Assembly: GCF_002959915.1 (NCBI RefSeq) | Contig: NZ_PPDE01000010.1 | Coordinates: 1-64,000 of the forward strand | From: Veillonella atypica KON | Lineage (GTDB): Bacteria > Bacillota > Negativicutes > Veillonellales > Veillonellaceae | DNA: 64,000 nucleotides | Direction of reading: 5' to 3' | Shown here: positions 34,520 through 44,693 of the stretch, one piece after another | Layout of the letters: every line of letters begins with the position of its first letter | How positions within the stretch are numbered: position 1 is the stretch's first letter | Notes under the pieces: generated by a model | Told to the model about the DNA's origin: nothing | The model's input: the letters and a program-made list of their open reading frames with translations, nothing else | Databases searched by the model: none | Position numbers and translations under genes: made by a program

Positions 34520-36766
34520 CTAGAAATTATGTCGTACCCCCGCATCGATACGCCATGTATTATCTATAGTAGCACCAAAGTTTTTCGTAAATGTGCCATA
34601 TAGGTATGTACTAGGACGAACGCTCCAGGAGCCACCGATTTCGGCATCGAGCCAAGTATCTTTCAAATCGAGTTCCGTTTTTACTGTTGGATTGCCAGGT
34701 GCGGAATAGGTTGTGTTCATCTTACCAGCAAATTCATGAGCCAATGCAAGTTTTGCAAAGATATTGGATTTTTCTGTTTCTTTACCAATACCAAAGCCTA
34801 ATCTACCCACGGCGGAGTTAACGCCGTCAGCTTTCACATGCATGGAGCCACCACCGGCAATATTAGCATCATAGGATACGCCATTCAAACGACCTACGAT
34901 GAATTCTACGCTAGGGTCGATGTAGAAGCCATTTTGTTTCTTAATGCGCTTACCGTATTCAGCACTCAAGGATGTGCCAAATGTGTGGTAATCACCGTTC
35001 ACACGTTGTCCACCTACCGAATAAAGTTTGTAATTATTGGATAAACGGTTTCCACGAGCGATAATGTCTAGGTAACGACCATCATCATGTTGTTTTGTGC
35101 CATATAGTGCAATACCACCGATTTTACCATCCCCACTGCCAACGGCGTAGGAATTGCTAGATGTACTGTAATCTAGGGCACCACCAAAAATCCAGCCATT
35201 CGATACCTTATGGTCGTAACCAACTTGAACGCCATTATAGGTCATACGAGCATCAGCGCCATCTGTAATCTTTGATTTACCACCAATATATTTAGCCCAT
35301 ACACCTTGATCTGTATTAGTTAAACGAAGGTCGCCTAAACGGCGTTGTAAATCGTTTGTATTATTACGCCATGCCATAGCCGTAGATGCAAGAGCGGATT
35401 TAGTACCGCTTACCAACGAAGATTCCCCAGCGTGTTTAACAGTCGTCGTATTACCTACAACGAGATTACCTTGCGCATCAAACGCATCTGTACCAAGTTC
35501 TGCAACAGCTGCAGGGCGTGTTATGCCTTCATTGATTTGAACTGCGGTAGCTAATTTTTTATCATTTCCAGTATATTGCAATTTATTTGCCAATGCTTGC
35601 ATTTCCGTACGGTAACTTGCATCATCAGTTAGATTTTTTGCACTATCCCCTTGCACCATTACATGGCTATTGTCAGCTGCATGTTGGATAATGATTTGCC
35701 CCTTACCGTCTTCACTAGCTGGTACACCAGCCTTATAATCGGCATTCACAAAGCCGCTATAATTTTGAATGGTAATTGGACGTGCATCGATAGGGTGGAT
35801 AATACCTGCCGCAGTTGGGTTCGCCCCACCTACGAGATTACGTACTTTACTCCCCTTATATAGGTACGCCGCATTATCCCCAGAAGGACGTTCTTTTTTA
35901 GGAGTAGGTCGTTCCATACCAATCCATTCATTATTCCAAGTAGCCCCATTTTGTAGATAAATATCCGCGCCAGAATTATGTGGATTTTTATTGCTTTCAG
36001 CATATTCATTCAAAACAGCACCGGTAAGGCTAGAGTTAGGTGTTGTGAAAGCCAGTGCTATATTAGTTGGTTCAACATTATGATTTGGATCACGGCCATA
36101 GTCCTTGTTGATAAGGCCCACATTACCAACAGCAACTAGGTCCTTAGTACCTGGATGTTTGCCATCAGCGCCTGCATTAACATATACATCCCCTTCTTCT
36201 GCTACTACAGAATAGGTATCAGATGTTTCTACAGGATGCGTGATAATCTTACCGCCTCCATCAACAAGGATATGACCTCGTTGATTGACTTGTAAACCAG
36301 AGCCGATAGCATCAATATCTACATTGCCTTTAACATGAATATTAGTATCCCCAAAATCTCGGTCCGGATTATCCTTGCTAAGACGTGGTACCTTACCGCC
36401 GTAACCAGCATAAACAGCACTCATATAATAATGACCCAATTCTCGTTTAGAAGCAGGCGCATCATTTTTAAGACGAACCACTAAATCCTTATCTACCGTT
36501 AACTGGGATCCAAATCCATTATAGATACCTGTTACATTTTTACTTTTACCTGCATCGGTCAAGCTTTTACCATGTACATTAACAGTTAATGTATCTTCAA
36601 AATGCTTAACCTCTGGTTGCGTTTGTGTAGGGGACCCCATGGATAAACCAAGTAATTCTTCTGCTTTATCACTTGATACATTAATATCAGTAGCCCCAGC
36701 AGAATAAGATAAACCTGTTAACACTAAAGCAGCCATGACTGCCGATACATGACGATATAATTTCAT
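34520..36766 (-). CDS. Type V autotransporter with C-terminal beta-barrel
   Basis: The 748-residue protein has a signal peptide (MKLYRHVSAVMAALVLTGLSYSAGA). The passenger has repeating short beta-helix-like strands (about residues 30-450), including GNVDIDAIGSGLQVNQRGHILVDGGG. From about residue 475 (DQGVWAKYIGGKSKITDG) it is a 12-strand autotransporter barrel ending RIDAGVRHNF with the terminal aromatic. It would be exported to the cell surface through its own barrel; the passenger's role (adhesin or other) is not evident. Presence of this family shows the host has an outer membrane. It is monocistronic. Confidence 0.88.
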   Translation of the reverse strand: MKLYRHVSAVMAALVLTGLSYSAGATDINVSSDKAEELLGLSMGSPTQTQPEVKHFEDTLTVNVHGKSLTDAGKSKNVTGIYNGFGSQLTVDKDLVVRLKNDAPASKRELGHYYMSAVYAGYGGKVPRLSKDNPDRDFGDTNIHVKGNVDIDAIGSGLQVNQRGHILVDGGGKIITHPVETSDTYSVVAEEGDVYVNAGADGKHPGTKDLVAVGNVGLINKDYGRDPNHNVEPTNIALAFTTPNSSLTGAVLNEYAESNKNPHNSGADIYLQNGATWNNEWIGMERPTPKKERPSGDNAAYLYKGSKVRNLVGGANPTAAGIIHPIDARPITIQNYSGFVNADYKAGVPASEDGKGQIIIQHAADNSHVMVQGDSAKNLTDDASYRTEMQALANKLQYTGNDKKLATAVQINEGITRPAAVAELGTDAFDAQGNLVVGNTTTVKHAGESSLVSGTKSALASTAMAWRNNTNDLQRRLGDLRLTNTDQGVWAKYIGGKSKITDGADARMTYNGVQVGYDHKVSNGWIFGGALDYSTSSNSYAVGSGDGKIGGIALYGTKQHDDGRYLDIIARGNRLSNNYKLYSVGGQRVNGDYHTFGTSLSAEYGKRIKKQNGFYIDPSVEFIVGRLNGVSYDANIAGGGSMHVKADGVNSAVGRLGFGIGKETEKSNIFAKLALAHEFAGKMNTTYSAPGNPTVKTELDLKDTWLDAEIGGSWSVRPSTYLYGTFTKNFGATIDNTWRIDAGVRHNF

Positions 36767-36842
36767 AAAGTTCTCTCTTCTTTCTTAGCCAGTCTTAATT
36801 TACACTCTCAACAGACTGATTTATATACTCTCAAAAACATAG

Positions 36843-36875
36843 AAAGCCCCCTAAGTCCAACTTAGGAGGGCTTTT
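36843..36875. terminator. Terminator of the DUF4198 gene
   Basis: AAAGCCCCCTAAGT pairs with ACTTAGGAGGGCTTT around a short loop (36843-36875), one mismatch. U-rich sequence follows on both sides. Confidence 0.7.
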
Positions 36876-36916
36876 ATTAACTCACACACTCGGTAAGTAC
36901 TAGAAAATACTAATTA

Positions 36917-37639
36917 TTATTCTTCAGGAGAAATAAGGAATGACAATGCACTAAAGTATTTATTTTGTTCCCCTTTATTTTGTGTAGGGAATGCAACTTC
37001 AACACCTACTACATTTAAGCCATCTGCTGTAACAGCTACAGTAGCTTTACCGTTTTCATCAGCTTTAGATTCACCAGTCAAATCATTTATTAAATCTTTA
37101 ATAAGAGGTGCATTTGCATAAGGTTTGCCATCTTTCAATACTTGAATTTCATAAGTATCGCCTTTTCTAAGTGTTAATGGGTTAACAGATGGAATAATTT
37201 GGATAAATGCATCTTTATCTACGAAAGGTTTTGCTTGTGCATTCCAATAGTGAACATCATATTTGATAGCATGTGTACTCTTAACAGCACCTGGTACTTC
37301 TGTAATTGGTTTATGAATCATTTTGCCATCTTTAGTTTTAGTCCAGTAGCCATAGTCAAAATTAGTTACTGTAACACCAAGATCTGCTGGTGGAACAATA
37401 GCTACATTTTTTTCATGTTTAACAACTTGTACTGGAATTTGTTTACCTTGAACATCATAGCCAGTAATATTTTTCACCATATCTGCACTATAGGCATTAT
37501 CTACAGGGCCTTCACCAAGAACAAGGGCTTTTTCATCGGTACGGTTAGCAAAGAATACACCATGAGCGTCAACGGAAGAGCATACAAAACCTGCAGCCAA
37601 ACCTACAGCAAATAAGGATGCTAATAATTTCTTATTCAT
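36917..37639 (-). CDS. DUF4198 periplasmic protein, possible metal-uptake component
   Basis: About 240 residues from the ATG at 37639 (MNKKLLASLFAVGLAAGFVCSSVDAHG), which follows GGAGG; the frame extends six codons more. A signal peptide with cleavage near VDA-HG is clear. The HGVFF start and GDTYEIQVLKDGKPYANAPL, a beta-sandwich segment, match the DUF4198 family, which is associated with nickel/cobalt transport in several bacteria. The histidine at the predicted mature N-terminus could bind metal. No metal permease is adjacent, so the link is inference. Confidence 0.78.
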   Translation of the reverse strand: MNKKLLASLFAVGLAAGFVCSSVDAHGVFFANRTDEKALVLGEGPVDNAYSADMVKNITGYDVQGKQIPVQVVKHEKNVAIVPPADLGVTVTNFDYGYWTKTKDGKMIHKPITEVPGAVKSTHAIKYDVHYWNAQAKPFVDKDAFIQIIPSVNPLTLRKGDTYEIQVLKDGKPYANAPLIKDLINDLTGESKADENGKATVAVTADGLNVVGVEVAFPTQNKGEQNKYFSALSFLISPEE

Positions 37640-37855
37640 AAAAACCTCCATAATCAATAACTTATATCAACAAACTTGCTATTATTATACAAATTTATGG
37701 AGGTTTCGTATATACCTATACCCGTATAATCAAGCTATTATGCATACTTTATATATATAGGCATTACTATGCTTATCTATCATAAATGATAAATTTATCA
37801 TCTAATTTTCATATGTATATAATAAATAGGAATACCTAAATCTTATAAAAATACA

Positions 37856-37884
37856 AAAACGACACTCACCAGGAGTGTCGTTTT
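37856..37884 (-). terminator. Terminator of typA
   Basis: AAAACGACACTC (37856-37867) with its perfect complement (37873-37884), a 12-bp stem that ends in U-rich arms on either strand. Confidence 0.75.
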
Positions 37885-37903
37885 CATATATCTTGTATAG
37901 ATA

Positions 37904-39715
37904 TTATTTTTTATTTTTTGCAGCTTTCGCACGTGCAGCACGATCAAGGATTGTTTTACGCATACGAATGCTTTCAGGTGTTACTTCAACAAGTTCGTCA
38001 TCGTTGATCCACTCAAGAGCTTGTTCCAAGGAGAAGATACGAGGTGGAGTCAAGCGAACTGCTTCATCAGAGGAGCTAGAACGCATGTTAGTAACGTGTT
38101 TTTTCTTACATGGGTTAACATCCATATCAAGTTCACGAGTGTTTTCACCGATAACTTGACCTGCGTACACGTCTTGGTTAGGACCAACAAACAATGTACC
38201 GCGATCTTGAACAGAGTTCAAGCCATATGGTGTAGTTTCGCCATTTTCAAATGCTACCAAGGCACCGCGTGTACGGGAAGGAATTTCACCTTTGTATGGT
38301 GCATAACCATGGAATACATGGTTCATGATACCATTACCTTTTGTAGCTGTTAAGAATTGTGCACGGAAACCGATCAAACCACGTGCAGGAATTACGAATT
38401 CCATGCGAAGGTAACCAGCTAACTCAACCATGTTAGTCAATTCAGCTTTACGTTGACCAAGATTTTCCATTACAGTACCCATGAATTCTTGAGGTACGTC
38501 GATAGTCAAAGCTTCTAATGGTTCGCACAATTTGTCGTTAATAGTTTTGAAAATTACGCGAGGTTTACCTACTTGTAATTCATAACCTTCACGACGCATA
38601 GTTTCAATCAATACAGCCAAATGCAATTCGCCACGGCCAGATACTTTGAAAGCATCGGCAGAATCAGTTTCTTCTACCTTCATAGAAACGTTAGTTTCTA
38701 CTTCGCGGAATAAACGATCACGTAAGTGACGGGATGTAACGAATTCACCTTCGCGACCTGCGAACGGAGAATTGTTTACGGAGAATACCATGGACAATGT
38801 TGGTTCGTCGATGGAGATGGATGGCAATGCTTCAGGATTTTCAGCATCTGCTACAGTTTCGCCGATATTGATATCGTCGATACCAGCGAATGCAATGATA
38901 TCACCCATTTGTGCTTCGTCAGTTTCAACACGGTTCAAGCCATTGTATGTATATACGCGGCCAATTTTCGCTTTACGAGTGCTTTCACCAGTCATGATAG
39001 CCACTTGTTGATTAGGTTTCATTTTACCGCGAACGATACGGCCTACTGCGATTTTACCGATGAAGTTATCGTAATCAAGTGTAGTAACCATGAATTGAAG
39101 AGGACCTTCCAAATCACCTTGTGGTGCAGGAATTTCTTTAATCAAGGTTTCAAATAATGGTTCCATATTTACTGCTTCGTCATCCCAGTTAGTTTTAGCC
39201 ACACCAGCACGAGCAGATGCGTATACTACAGGGAAATCGAGTTGGTCATCATCAGCTTCAAGTTCCATGAACAATTCAAGAACTTCATCTTCAACCTCTT
39301 TAACACGTTGGTCAGGACGGTCGATTTTGTTGATAACTACGATTGGTTTCAATTTTTGTTCTAATGCTTTACGCAAAACGTATTTAGTTTGAGGCATTGG
39401 ACCTTCGTAAGCATCTACGAGAAGCAATACGCCATCAACCATGTTAAGTACACGTTCTACTTCGCCGCCGAAGTCAGCATGGCCTGGAGTATCAACGATG
39501 TTGATTTTGATGCCATCATGCATAACTGCAGTGTTTTTAGACAAGATAGTAATACCACGTTCACGTTCCAAATCATTGGAGTCCATTACGCGTTCTGCTA
39601 CCTTTTCATTTTCACGGAACACATGGCTTTGTTTTAATAATGCGTCCACCAAAGTAGTTTTACCATGGTCAACGTGGGCGATAATCGCTACATTACGAAG
39701 ATTTTCGCGAATCAT
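37904..39715 (-). CDS. typA: Ribosome-associated GTPase TypA/BipA
   Basis: The 603-residue protein has the translational-GTPase motifs: [12 protein letters not shown] (G1), RGITI (G2), DTPGHADF (G3), NKIDRPDQR (G4) and the G5 SARAG. The EF-G-like domains III and V and the BipA-specific C-terminal domain ([23 protein letters not shown]) follow. It acts in ribosome assembly and stress adaptation. The gene is monocistronic with its own terminator. The ATG is preceded by AGGGAGG. Confidence 0.97.
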   Translation of the reverse strand: MIRENLRNVAIIAHVDHGKTTLVDALLKQSHVFRENEKVAERVMDSNDLERERGITILSKNTAVMHDGIKINIVDTPGHADFGGEVERVLNMVDGVLLLVDAYEGPMPQTKYVLRKALEQKLKPIVVINKIDRPDQRVKEVEDEVLELFMELEADDDQLDFPVVYASARAGVAKTNWDDEAVNMEPLFETLIKEIPAPQGDLEGPLQFMVTTLDYDNFIGKIAVGRIVRGKMKPNQQVAIMTGESTRKAKIGRVYTYNGLNRVETDEAQMGDIIAFAGIDDINIGETVADAENPEALPSISIDEPTLSMVFSVNNSPFAGREGEFVTSRHLRDRLFREVETNVSMKVEETDSADAFKVSGRGELHLAVLIETMRREGYELQVGKPRVIFKTINDKLCEPLEALTIDVPQEFMGTVMENLGQRKAELTNMVELAGYLRMEFVIPARGLIGFRAQFLTATKGNGIMNHVFHGYAPYKGEIPSRTRGALVAFENGETTPYGLNSVQDRGTLFVGPNQDVYAGQVIGENTRELDMDVNPCKKKHVTNMRSSSSDEAVRLTPPRIFSLEQALEWINDDELVEVTPESIRMRKTILDRAARAKAAKNKK

Positions 39716-39910
39716 AAGATCCTCCCTTTAATTCCTTCAGTATATTCTATATCATATAACGCTTGTGAAAGTCGCTATATAGGTATATTCCCAAAATTGG
39801 CAACACTTAATTATAACGCAGTCTATAGAAAAAAGTCAAAACAGACGCCTATTCTAATCATGGCAATTTCAACATTTGATTATACTTTTGACTCATCTTA
39901 AACCAAAGAC

Positions 39911-40858
39911 TTATTTACGCTCTATCACGCGCTTAGCAGATTTACGCAACAATGGAATTTGTTCATTCGTTAAATGAAAACAGAATTTAGGAATCATCTG
40001 TTCTATAATCTCTTCATCAGAGGCTTTCAAAATAAATTCTGGCTGTAGTATAGGTTCCAATTCATCAAGTCCAGGATAGTCTTTCCCGACGCTCCAATCA
40101 TGATTCTTATTAAATGGGCACGAGTCTTGGCAATTATCACAACCTATAATCCACTCTTCCAACATATCCTCTGTTACACCTTCTGGCAAATTACCATCAC
40201 CAAAGGTATTGATAAAAGATACACAGGTTAATGGGTTCATTGTAAACGGTGCAGATAAAGATTTCGTTTTACACCCTTGCTGACATAAATCGCAAGTATC
40301 TGGACATGGTGGTATCTCTAGATGCTGAATATACTCACAAGACTTATCTATTAAATAGGCTACCAATTCATAATTAGAACCTTTAGGGCCATAAAAGAAA
40401 TTATTTTTCCTATAAATGCCAAGTCCTGCTGCTACGGAAGCGGGGCGTAGCGGAACAACCCCTGCAGGCCTTGCTGTTTCACCGCCAATACATTGGATAT
40501 TCTTACTATGCAACCACGTTTCAAAAGATCGTCTTCGTTTGGCTTCAACACCATCTGGGATATTGGCTAATGATAATAGTAAGCCTTTTGCATATCGCTT
40601 CTGCAGCGACACAGGAAACTTATAATTTCCAAAATACTCGGTGCAAACTACTATAGATTGTGCCCAAGGATAATTATCTTTTAATGCTAGAAAGTCTTTA
40701 CTATGAGCATATACATCTTCACTTTCAGGTACATCTTTTAAACGCTTCGTTAACCGGTCTTTATAAAAATCAAGTGCATCAAGAGGCACTATACCACAAC
40801 TATCATAGCCACATGCTAGCGCTTTATCATGAATCTCCTGGGCCAACAAAATATTCAT
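39911..40858 (-). CDS. QueG-like 4Fe-4S protein (epoxyqueuosine reductase family)
   Basis: The 315-residue protein has two cysteine clusters, CPDTCDLCQQGC near residue 185 and CDNCQDSCPFNK near residue 245, as in the 4Fe-4S double cluster of QueG. Upstream parts (YPWAQSIVVCTEYFGNY; GVVPLRPASVAAGLGIYRKNNFFY) fit the family's cobalamin-dependent domain. QueG reduces epoxyqueuosine to queuosine in tRNA. This protein is shorter than typical QueG and the match is partial, so it may be a paralogue with another reductive role. It is transcribed alone. Confidence 0.7.
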   Translation of the reverse strand: MNILLAQEIHDKALACGYDSCGIVPLDALDFYKDRLTKRLKDVPESEDVYAHSKDFLALKDNYPWAQSIVVCTEYFGNYKFPVSLQKRYAKGLLLSLANIPDGVEAKRRRSFETWLHSKNIQCIGGETARPAGVVPLRPASVAAGLGIYRKNNFFYGPKGSNYELVAYLIDKSCEYIQHLEIPPCPDTCDLCQQGCKTKSLSAPFTMNPLTCVSFINTFGDGNLPEGVTEDMLEEWIIGCDNCQDSCPFNKNHDWSVGKDYPGLDELEPILQPEFILKASDEEIIEQMIPKFCFHLTNEQIPLLRKSAKRVIERK

Positions 40859-40916
40859 ATCATCGCCTCCTAAACATAGATTAACTATATAGTTATCATA
40901 CTCTTTTACAGACTAT

Positions 40917-40978
40917 AAAAAAAGATTTCTTATGAATTCATCATACCTAAAAAAGGATAACGGTTCATAAGAAATCTT
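40917..40978 (-). terminator. Terminator of the trmL-ylbF-murB unit
   Basis: Perfect 15-bp arms at 40922-40936 and 40964-40978 (AAGATTTCTTATGAA and complement). A run of U follows on the minus strand (40917-40923). Confidence 0.8.
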
Positions 40979-40996
40979 GTATGAGTATTTTTTGTA

Positions 40997-41929
40997 TTAA
41001 TCTTCACCAATCATACGTACTTCGGGTTCAAGATGCACACCATGTTGGTCATATACGCGACGTTGTACTTCAGCAATTAAATCGAGTACATCCTTCGCAC
41101 TAGCACTGCCTGTATTGATAACAAAGCCCGCATGCTTATGAGACACTTGCGCATCTCCTACGGATAAGCCCTTAAGGCCTGTTTGTTCAATCAAGGTTCC
41201 TGCAAAATACCCTGGTGGGCGTTTAAAGGTGGATCCAGCACTAGCAAATTCTAAAGGCTGTTTGGACTCGCGTTTCTCTGTAAGCTCATCCATGCGTGCC
41301 TTGATAGCAGCTTTATCTCCAGGTTTAAGTGTCATAATCACTTCACCAATAACCTCATGATTATCGTGGAATATACTATGACGATAGGCAAAATCTAAAT
41401 GCGATGCATCGTATTCTTTAATATTGCCTTGAAAATCTACAGCTCGAACAGCTGTAACGACATGGCTCATTTCCCCATCATAAGCCCCGGCATTCATAAA
41501 TACGGCACCCCCTAATGTGCCAGGAATACCGATAGCAAACTCAAGGCCAGTCAAGCCATTTTCCCAGGCGAACTCAGAAGCGTCTTTCAACATATACCCA
41601 GAACCGATACACAATACGTTATCATTGCAGTCCATAATTTGTGTCATATGTCGAACAGATACAACAGCACCGCGAATGCCACCATCCTTCACGAGAATAT
41701 TGGATCCGCAACCGATAATGGTAACAGGCACATCAAACTCGTGAATGGTGCGAAGCGCAAAGCTTAATTCAGCCATCGTTGTAGGTTCAACGAACAAATC
41801 AGCAGGACCGCCGATTTTAAAGGTCGTATGATGACGTAAATATTCCTCTTCCCGTACACGTGTACTTGGTAATGTTTCTAATAAAGCCGTTTGTAAAGCC
41901 TTAATGTTGTGGTTGTTGTTTTTCCCCAT
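40997..41929 (-). CDS. murB: UDP-N-acetylenolpyruvoylglucosamine reductase
   Basis: The 310-residue protein shows TTFKIGGPADLFVEP, the FAD-binding VTIIGCGSNILVKDGGIRG, GIPGTLGGAVFMNAGAYDGEM and the C-terminal SAGSTFKRPPGYFAGTLIEQTGLKG with the catalytic Ser-region of the type II class. It reduces the enolpyruvyl sugar in peptidoglycan precursor synthesis. Its start overlaps the end of ylbF by 29 bases; a later start is possible but less conserved. A terminator follows. Confidence 0.95.
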   Translation of the reverse strand: MGKNNNHNIKALQTALLETLPSTRVREEEYLRHHTTFKIGGPADLFVEPTTMAELSFALRTIHEFDVPVTIIGCGSNILVKDGGIRGAVVSVRHMTQIMDCNDNVLCIGSGYMLKDASEFAWENGLTGLEFAIGIPGTLGGAVFMNAGAYDGEMSHVVTAVRAVDFQGNIKEYDASHLDFAYRHSIFHDNHEVIGEVIMTLKPGDKAAIKARMDELTEKRESKQPLEFASAGSTFKRPPGYFAGTLIEQTGLKGLSVGDAQVSHKHAGFVINTGSASAKDVLDLIAEVQRRVYDQHGVHLEPEVRMIGED

Positions 41930-42266
41930 GATCTAACACTTTCATCCCCTCAGTGATTGGTTCGCTAATGATTTTGTAAATATCATTAGATACTTGGCTC
42001 CAACGCATTTGCGCTTGCAAATAATTAGCAGCTGCAGTATTTGCTTGAATTTGAGGCATTAATTCCTCTTGTTTCTTTTGCAAATCATCTGCTTCAGGCG
42101 CGCCAGATAACTTAGCATATTCCCATTGCATTTGTTGAGCCATAAATGTGCGCACCAATGCAGTTGCTTCTGCGTCAGCTTTCACAGCCTCTTGCGCTTG
42201 CATCAACTCTTTATACTCTTCAGATTCACGCATTGCGTGTGCTAAATCATGGGCTTTATCGTAATT
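41901..42266 (-). CDS. ylbF: YlbF/YmcA-family protein
   Basis: About 121 residues from the ATG at 42266 (MNYDKAHDLAHAMRESEEYKELMQAQEAVKAD), with GGGGG seven bases upstream; the frame is open further upstream. It is almost entirely helical and coiled-coil-like, with DAEATALVRTFMAQQMQWEYAKLSG typical of the YlbF fold. In Bacillus these proteins form a complex that affects RNase Y activity and development. Its overlap with murB suggests translational coupling. The tail is rich in Gln and His. Confidence 0.8.
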   Translation of the reverse strand, partial: NYDKAHDLAHAMRESEEYKELMQAQEAVKADAEATALVRTFMAQQMQWEYAKLSGAPEADDLQKKQEELMPQIQANTAAANYLQAQMRWSQVSNDIYKIISEPITEGMKVLDHGEKQQPQH

Positions 42267-42336
42267 CATATTCATTCCCCCTATTGCATACACTATTCTT
42301 TGTGAAAGCTAAGTCTCACGAACATCATACATTATT

Positions 42337-42822
42337 TTACTTATGGCTAATCCAATTGCCAACTTCTTTCAAATCTGGATAATCCAATTGACGCATAGCC
42401 TCATAGGCAATAATAGCCACAGAATTAGAAAGGTTTAAAGACCGCGCCTCTTCCACCATAGGAATGCGAATGCACGCTTCCTCATTACCTTCTAATAAAC
42501 TTTCAGGTAAACCTCTAGTTTCAGGACCAAACACGAGCATATCACCGATTTCAAATTTCACATCTGAATGCACATGTTTTGCCTTTGTAGTAGCATAAAA
42601 ATAACGACGATCAGGATATTTCGCATATAATTCTTCTATATTTTCATGAACCTGTACATCTACCAAATGCCAATAATCAAGGCCCGCCCGTTTAACGTGC
42701 TTGTCATCAATGGAAAACCCCAATGGCTTGATGAGATGCAAGGTCATATGGTTTGCCGCACAAAGGCGTGCAATATTACCGGTATTACCAGGAATCTCCG
42801 GTTCATATAATACAATTTCCAT
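42337..42822 (-). CDS. trmL: tRNA (cytidine(34)-2'-O)-methyltransferase
   Basis: The 161-residue protein starts MEIVLYEPEIPGNTGNIARLCAAN, the SPOUT signature of TrmL. LVFGPETRGLPESLL and IPMVEEARSLNLSNSVAIIAYEAMRQL form the SAM-binding trefoil knot. It methylates the wobble base of leucine tRNAs. It lies 70 bases upstream of ylbF on the same strand. Confidence 0.94.
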   Translation of the reverse strand: MEIVLYEPEIPGNTGNIARLCAANHMTLHLIKPLGFSIDDKHVKRAGLDYWHLVDVQVHENIEELYAKYPDRRYFYATTKAKHVHSDVKFEIGDMLVFGPETRGLPESLLEGNEEACIRIPMVEEARSLNLSNSVAIIAYEAMRQLDYPDLKEVGNWISHK

Positions 42823-42934
42823 ATTATTCCCTCTATTCTTATATCTATATTATTCTACCTAATCTAAAGTGCGTATTCAAGTAGTGAATTCTATTTTTCC
42901 TAGGTGGGACACAAATAGCACTACACCACTAAGA

Positions 42935-43447
42935 TTATTTACTGCTACTTCGAATAAAATGGCCGCTCTTGCCCCCATCTTTTTCAACGAGATACGTAGG
43001 CCCCATAATCATGCCTTTATCAATGGCCTTGCACATATCGTATACCGTAAGAAGGCCCACTTGAACGGCTGTAAGTGCCTCCATTTCTACACCGGTTTGC
43101 CCCGTCGTCTTAACCGTAGCCGTAATTTTAACCGCTTTATTATGTGTATCCGTTGTGAAAGCTAAACTTTCACCATCAACAAGGTGACAATGAACCTCTA
43201 CCTTCGTAAGCATCAAAGGATGGCACAACGGAATGAGATTACTCGTTTGCTTAGCCCCCATAATAGCAGCCAATTGAGCAACGGATAAAACATCCCCCTT
43301 CTTCATCGTTCCACCTTGAATGCGCTCAAAAATGGCATCATTGATAGCGATAAAACCTTCTGCTACCGCAATACGATGCGTATGGTCCTTCCCCGAAACA
43401 TCCACCATCCACGCATTACCTTGTTCATCAAAATGTGTTAATTCCAT
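42935..43447 (-). CDS. moaC: Cyclic pyranopterin monophosphate synthase
   Basis: The 170-residue protein has the MoaC hallmarks [35 protein letters not shown], and [29 protein letters not shown]. It works after MoaA in molybdenum cofactor synthesis. Other moa/moe genes are not in the window. The gene is divergent from the UPF0173 gene. Confidence 0.95.
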   Translation of the reverse strand: MELTHFDEQGNAWMVDVSGKDHTHRIAVAEGFIAINDAIFERIQGGTMKKGDVLSVAQLAAIMGAKQTSNLIPLCHPLMLTKVEVHCHLVDGESLAFTTDTHNKAVKITATVKTTGQTGVEMEALTAVQVGLLTVYDMCKAIDKGMIMGPTYLVEKDGGKSGHFIRSSSK

Positions 43448-43552
43448 AATATTTCCTTATTTTATGTATAAATGTACATCAATAGTTTTACTTTTTCCAT
43501 TTCTATTATACAATATAATTAAATTAGTATATATGAGGAAGGAAGTGTTCCT

Positions 43553-44230
43553 ATGAAAACAAAATTAACTTATTTCGGCCATGCGTGCTTTATGTTAACA
43601 AATGGTGACGTATCCATGATTTTCGACCCATTTTTAACAGGCAATACATGGGACATCGCAAAAAAAGGAGATATTAAATGCCAATACATCTTCGTCAGCC
43701 ACGGTCACGATGATCACTACGGCGACACAGAGTTCATCGCTAAAGCTAACGATGCGCTCGTAATCTCTACAGCTGAAGTTGCTGGCAAAGCAGCTGCTGC
43801 AGGTTGCCGTACACATGCGATGCACCTTGGCGGCAAATATGACTTTGAATTTGGTTCCGTTCGTATCGTTCCTGCATTCCATGGCGCTGGCGTACCAGGT
43901 GGTCACGCAGCAGGTTGCATCGTCAACTTCTTTGGCGACATCGTATACTTTGCAGGCGACACCGCCCTCTTTAGCGACATGAAACTATTGAACCGCTTTG
44001 GCGATATCGACTACGCACTTCTCCCTATCGGCGATAACTACACAATGGGCGTCGAGGATGCAGCCCTTGCAGCTAGCTATGTAAAAGCTCGTATTTCTAT
44101 CCCAATCCATTACAAAACATGGCCTGTTATCGACCGCGAACCAGCTGTATTCACAAGCCTAGTAGAAGGCAAATACAACCAAACTGCGGTTATTATCGAT
44201 CCAGGTTCTTCTATTGTTTTAAATAACTAA
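43553..44230 (+). CDS. UPF0173 metal-dependent hydrolase (beta-lactamase fold)
   Basis: The 225-residue protein starts KTKLTYFGHACFMLTNGDVSMIFDPFLTG and has the zinc motif SHGHDDHYGD, then PAFHGAGVPGGHAAGCIVNF, FAGDTALF and SIPIHYKTWPVI, each supplying metal ligands. It belongs to the YtkL/UPF0173 group of metallo-beta-lactamase-fold hydrolases whose substrate is not established. AGGAAGGAAG precedes the ATG. A terminator with the conserved GC-rich core follows. Codon use is noticeably more GC-rich than the neighbours, which suggests high expression. Confidence 0.9.
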   Translation: MKTKLTYFGHACFMLTNGDVSMIFDPFLTGNTWDIAKKGDIKCQYIFVSHGHDDHYGDTEFIAKANDALVISTAEVAGKAAAAGCRTHAMHLGGKYDFEFGSVRIVPAFHGAGVPGGHAAGCIVNFFGDIVYFAGDTALFSDMKLLNRFGDIDYALLPIGDNYTMGVEDAALAASYVKARISIPIHYKTWPVIDREPAVFTSLVEGKYNQTAVIIDPGSSIVLNN

Positions 44231-44242
44231 TTACAACGTTGT

Positions 44243-44330
44243 GACAAAAACAGCCCCCAAACTTCTCCACCGGCTTGTTCTTCGCCCTACGGGCTCAGGC
44301 CAAAGTCAGAGTTTGGGGGCCATTTTTGTC
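44243..44330 (+). terminator. Terminator with nested GC-rich core after the UPF0173 gene
   Basis: Twenty-one-base arms (44243-44263 and 44310-44330, two mismatches), beginning GACAAAAACAGCCCCC and ending GGGGGCCATTTTTGTC, enclose a 46-base core. In gene sense the core begins TCTCCACCGGC, contains TTCGCCCTACGGGCT and ends CAGGCCAAAGTCAGA. The same core, in the same orientation relative to the gene, lies inside the unrelated arms of the VWA-gene terminator at 45076-45167. A related form follows ilvN. Confidence 0.75.
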
Positions 44331-44389
44331 ATTCCACCTTGGTAATTTATCTATTATAAAACTAATACAGATAAATCAATAAAGTGCAA

Positions 44390-44413
44390 AAAAGGACGCA
44401 ATTGCGTCCTTTT
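44390..44413. terminator. Perfect 24-bp palindrome, second terminator
   Basis: AAAAGGACGCAA and its perfect complement follow one another directly (44390-44413) with flanking A/T runs on both sides. It can stop transcription on either strand, between the UPF0173 gene and the repeat field. Confidence 0.65.
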
Positions 44414-44525
44414 ATATTAGAAGAATACTTTCATACTCTCAATAAATTAAATAGTATTTACACTCAAAAAAGATATAGGGGCATCTAAAATCTAACCTTC
44501 CCCGCCCTTGATATATGTATTTTAA

Positions 44526-44549
44526 AATTAGAACAGGCCTGTTCTAATT
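44526..44549. repeat. Perfect 24-bp palindrome, copy 1
   Basis: AATTAGAACAGG followed by its exact complement. The identical sequence recurs at 44670-44693. Its size and symmetry resemble a dimeric regulator operator, but no promoter or gene is adjacent. Confidence 0.9.
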
Positions 44550-44669
44550 CTAGAACCCTAGTGTAATCAGTAACGTAACAATCTTAATTGATTAAGTATC
44601 ACCTACGCTCAAAGAGAGAAACGGATGTCTAAAATCTAACCTTTCCCGCCCTTGATATATGCATTTTAA

Positions 44670-44693
44670 AATTAGAACAGGCCTGTTCTAATT
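44670..44693. repeat. Perfect 24-bp palindrome, copy 2
   Basis: Identical to the palindrome at 44526-44549, 144 bp away, within the second 144-bp unit of the repeat field. Confidence 0.9.
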
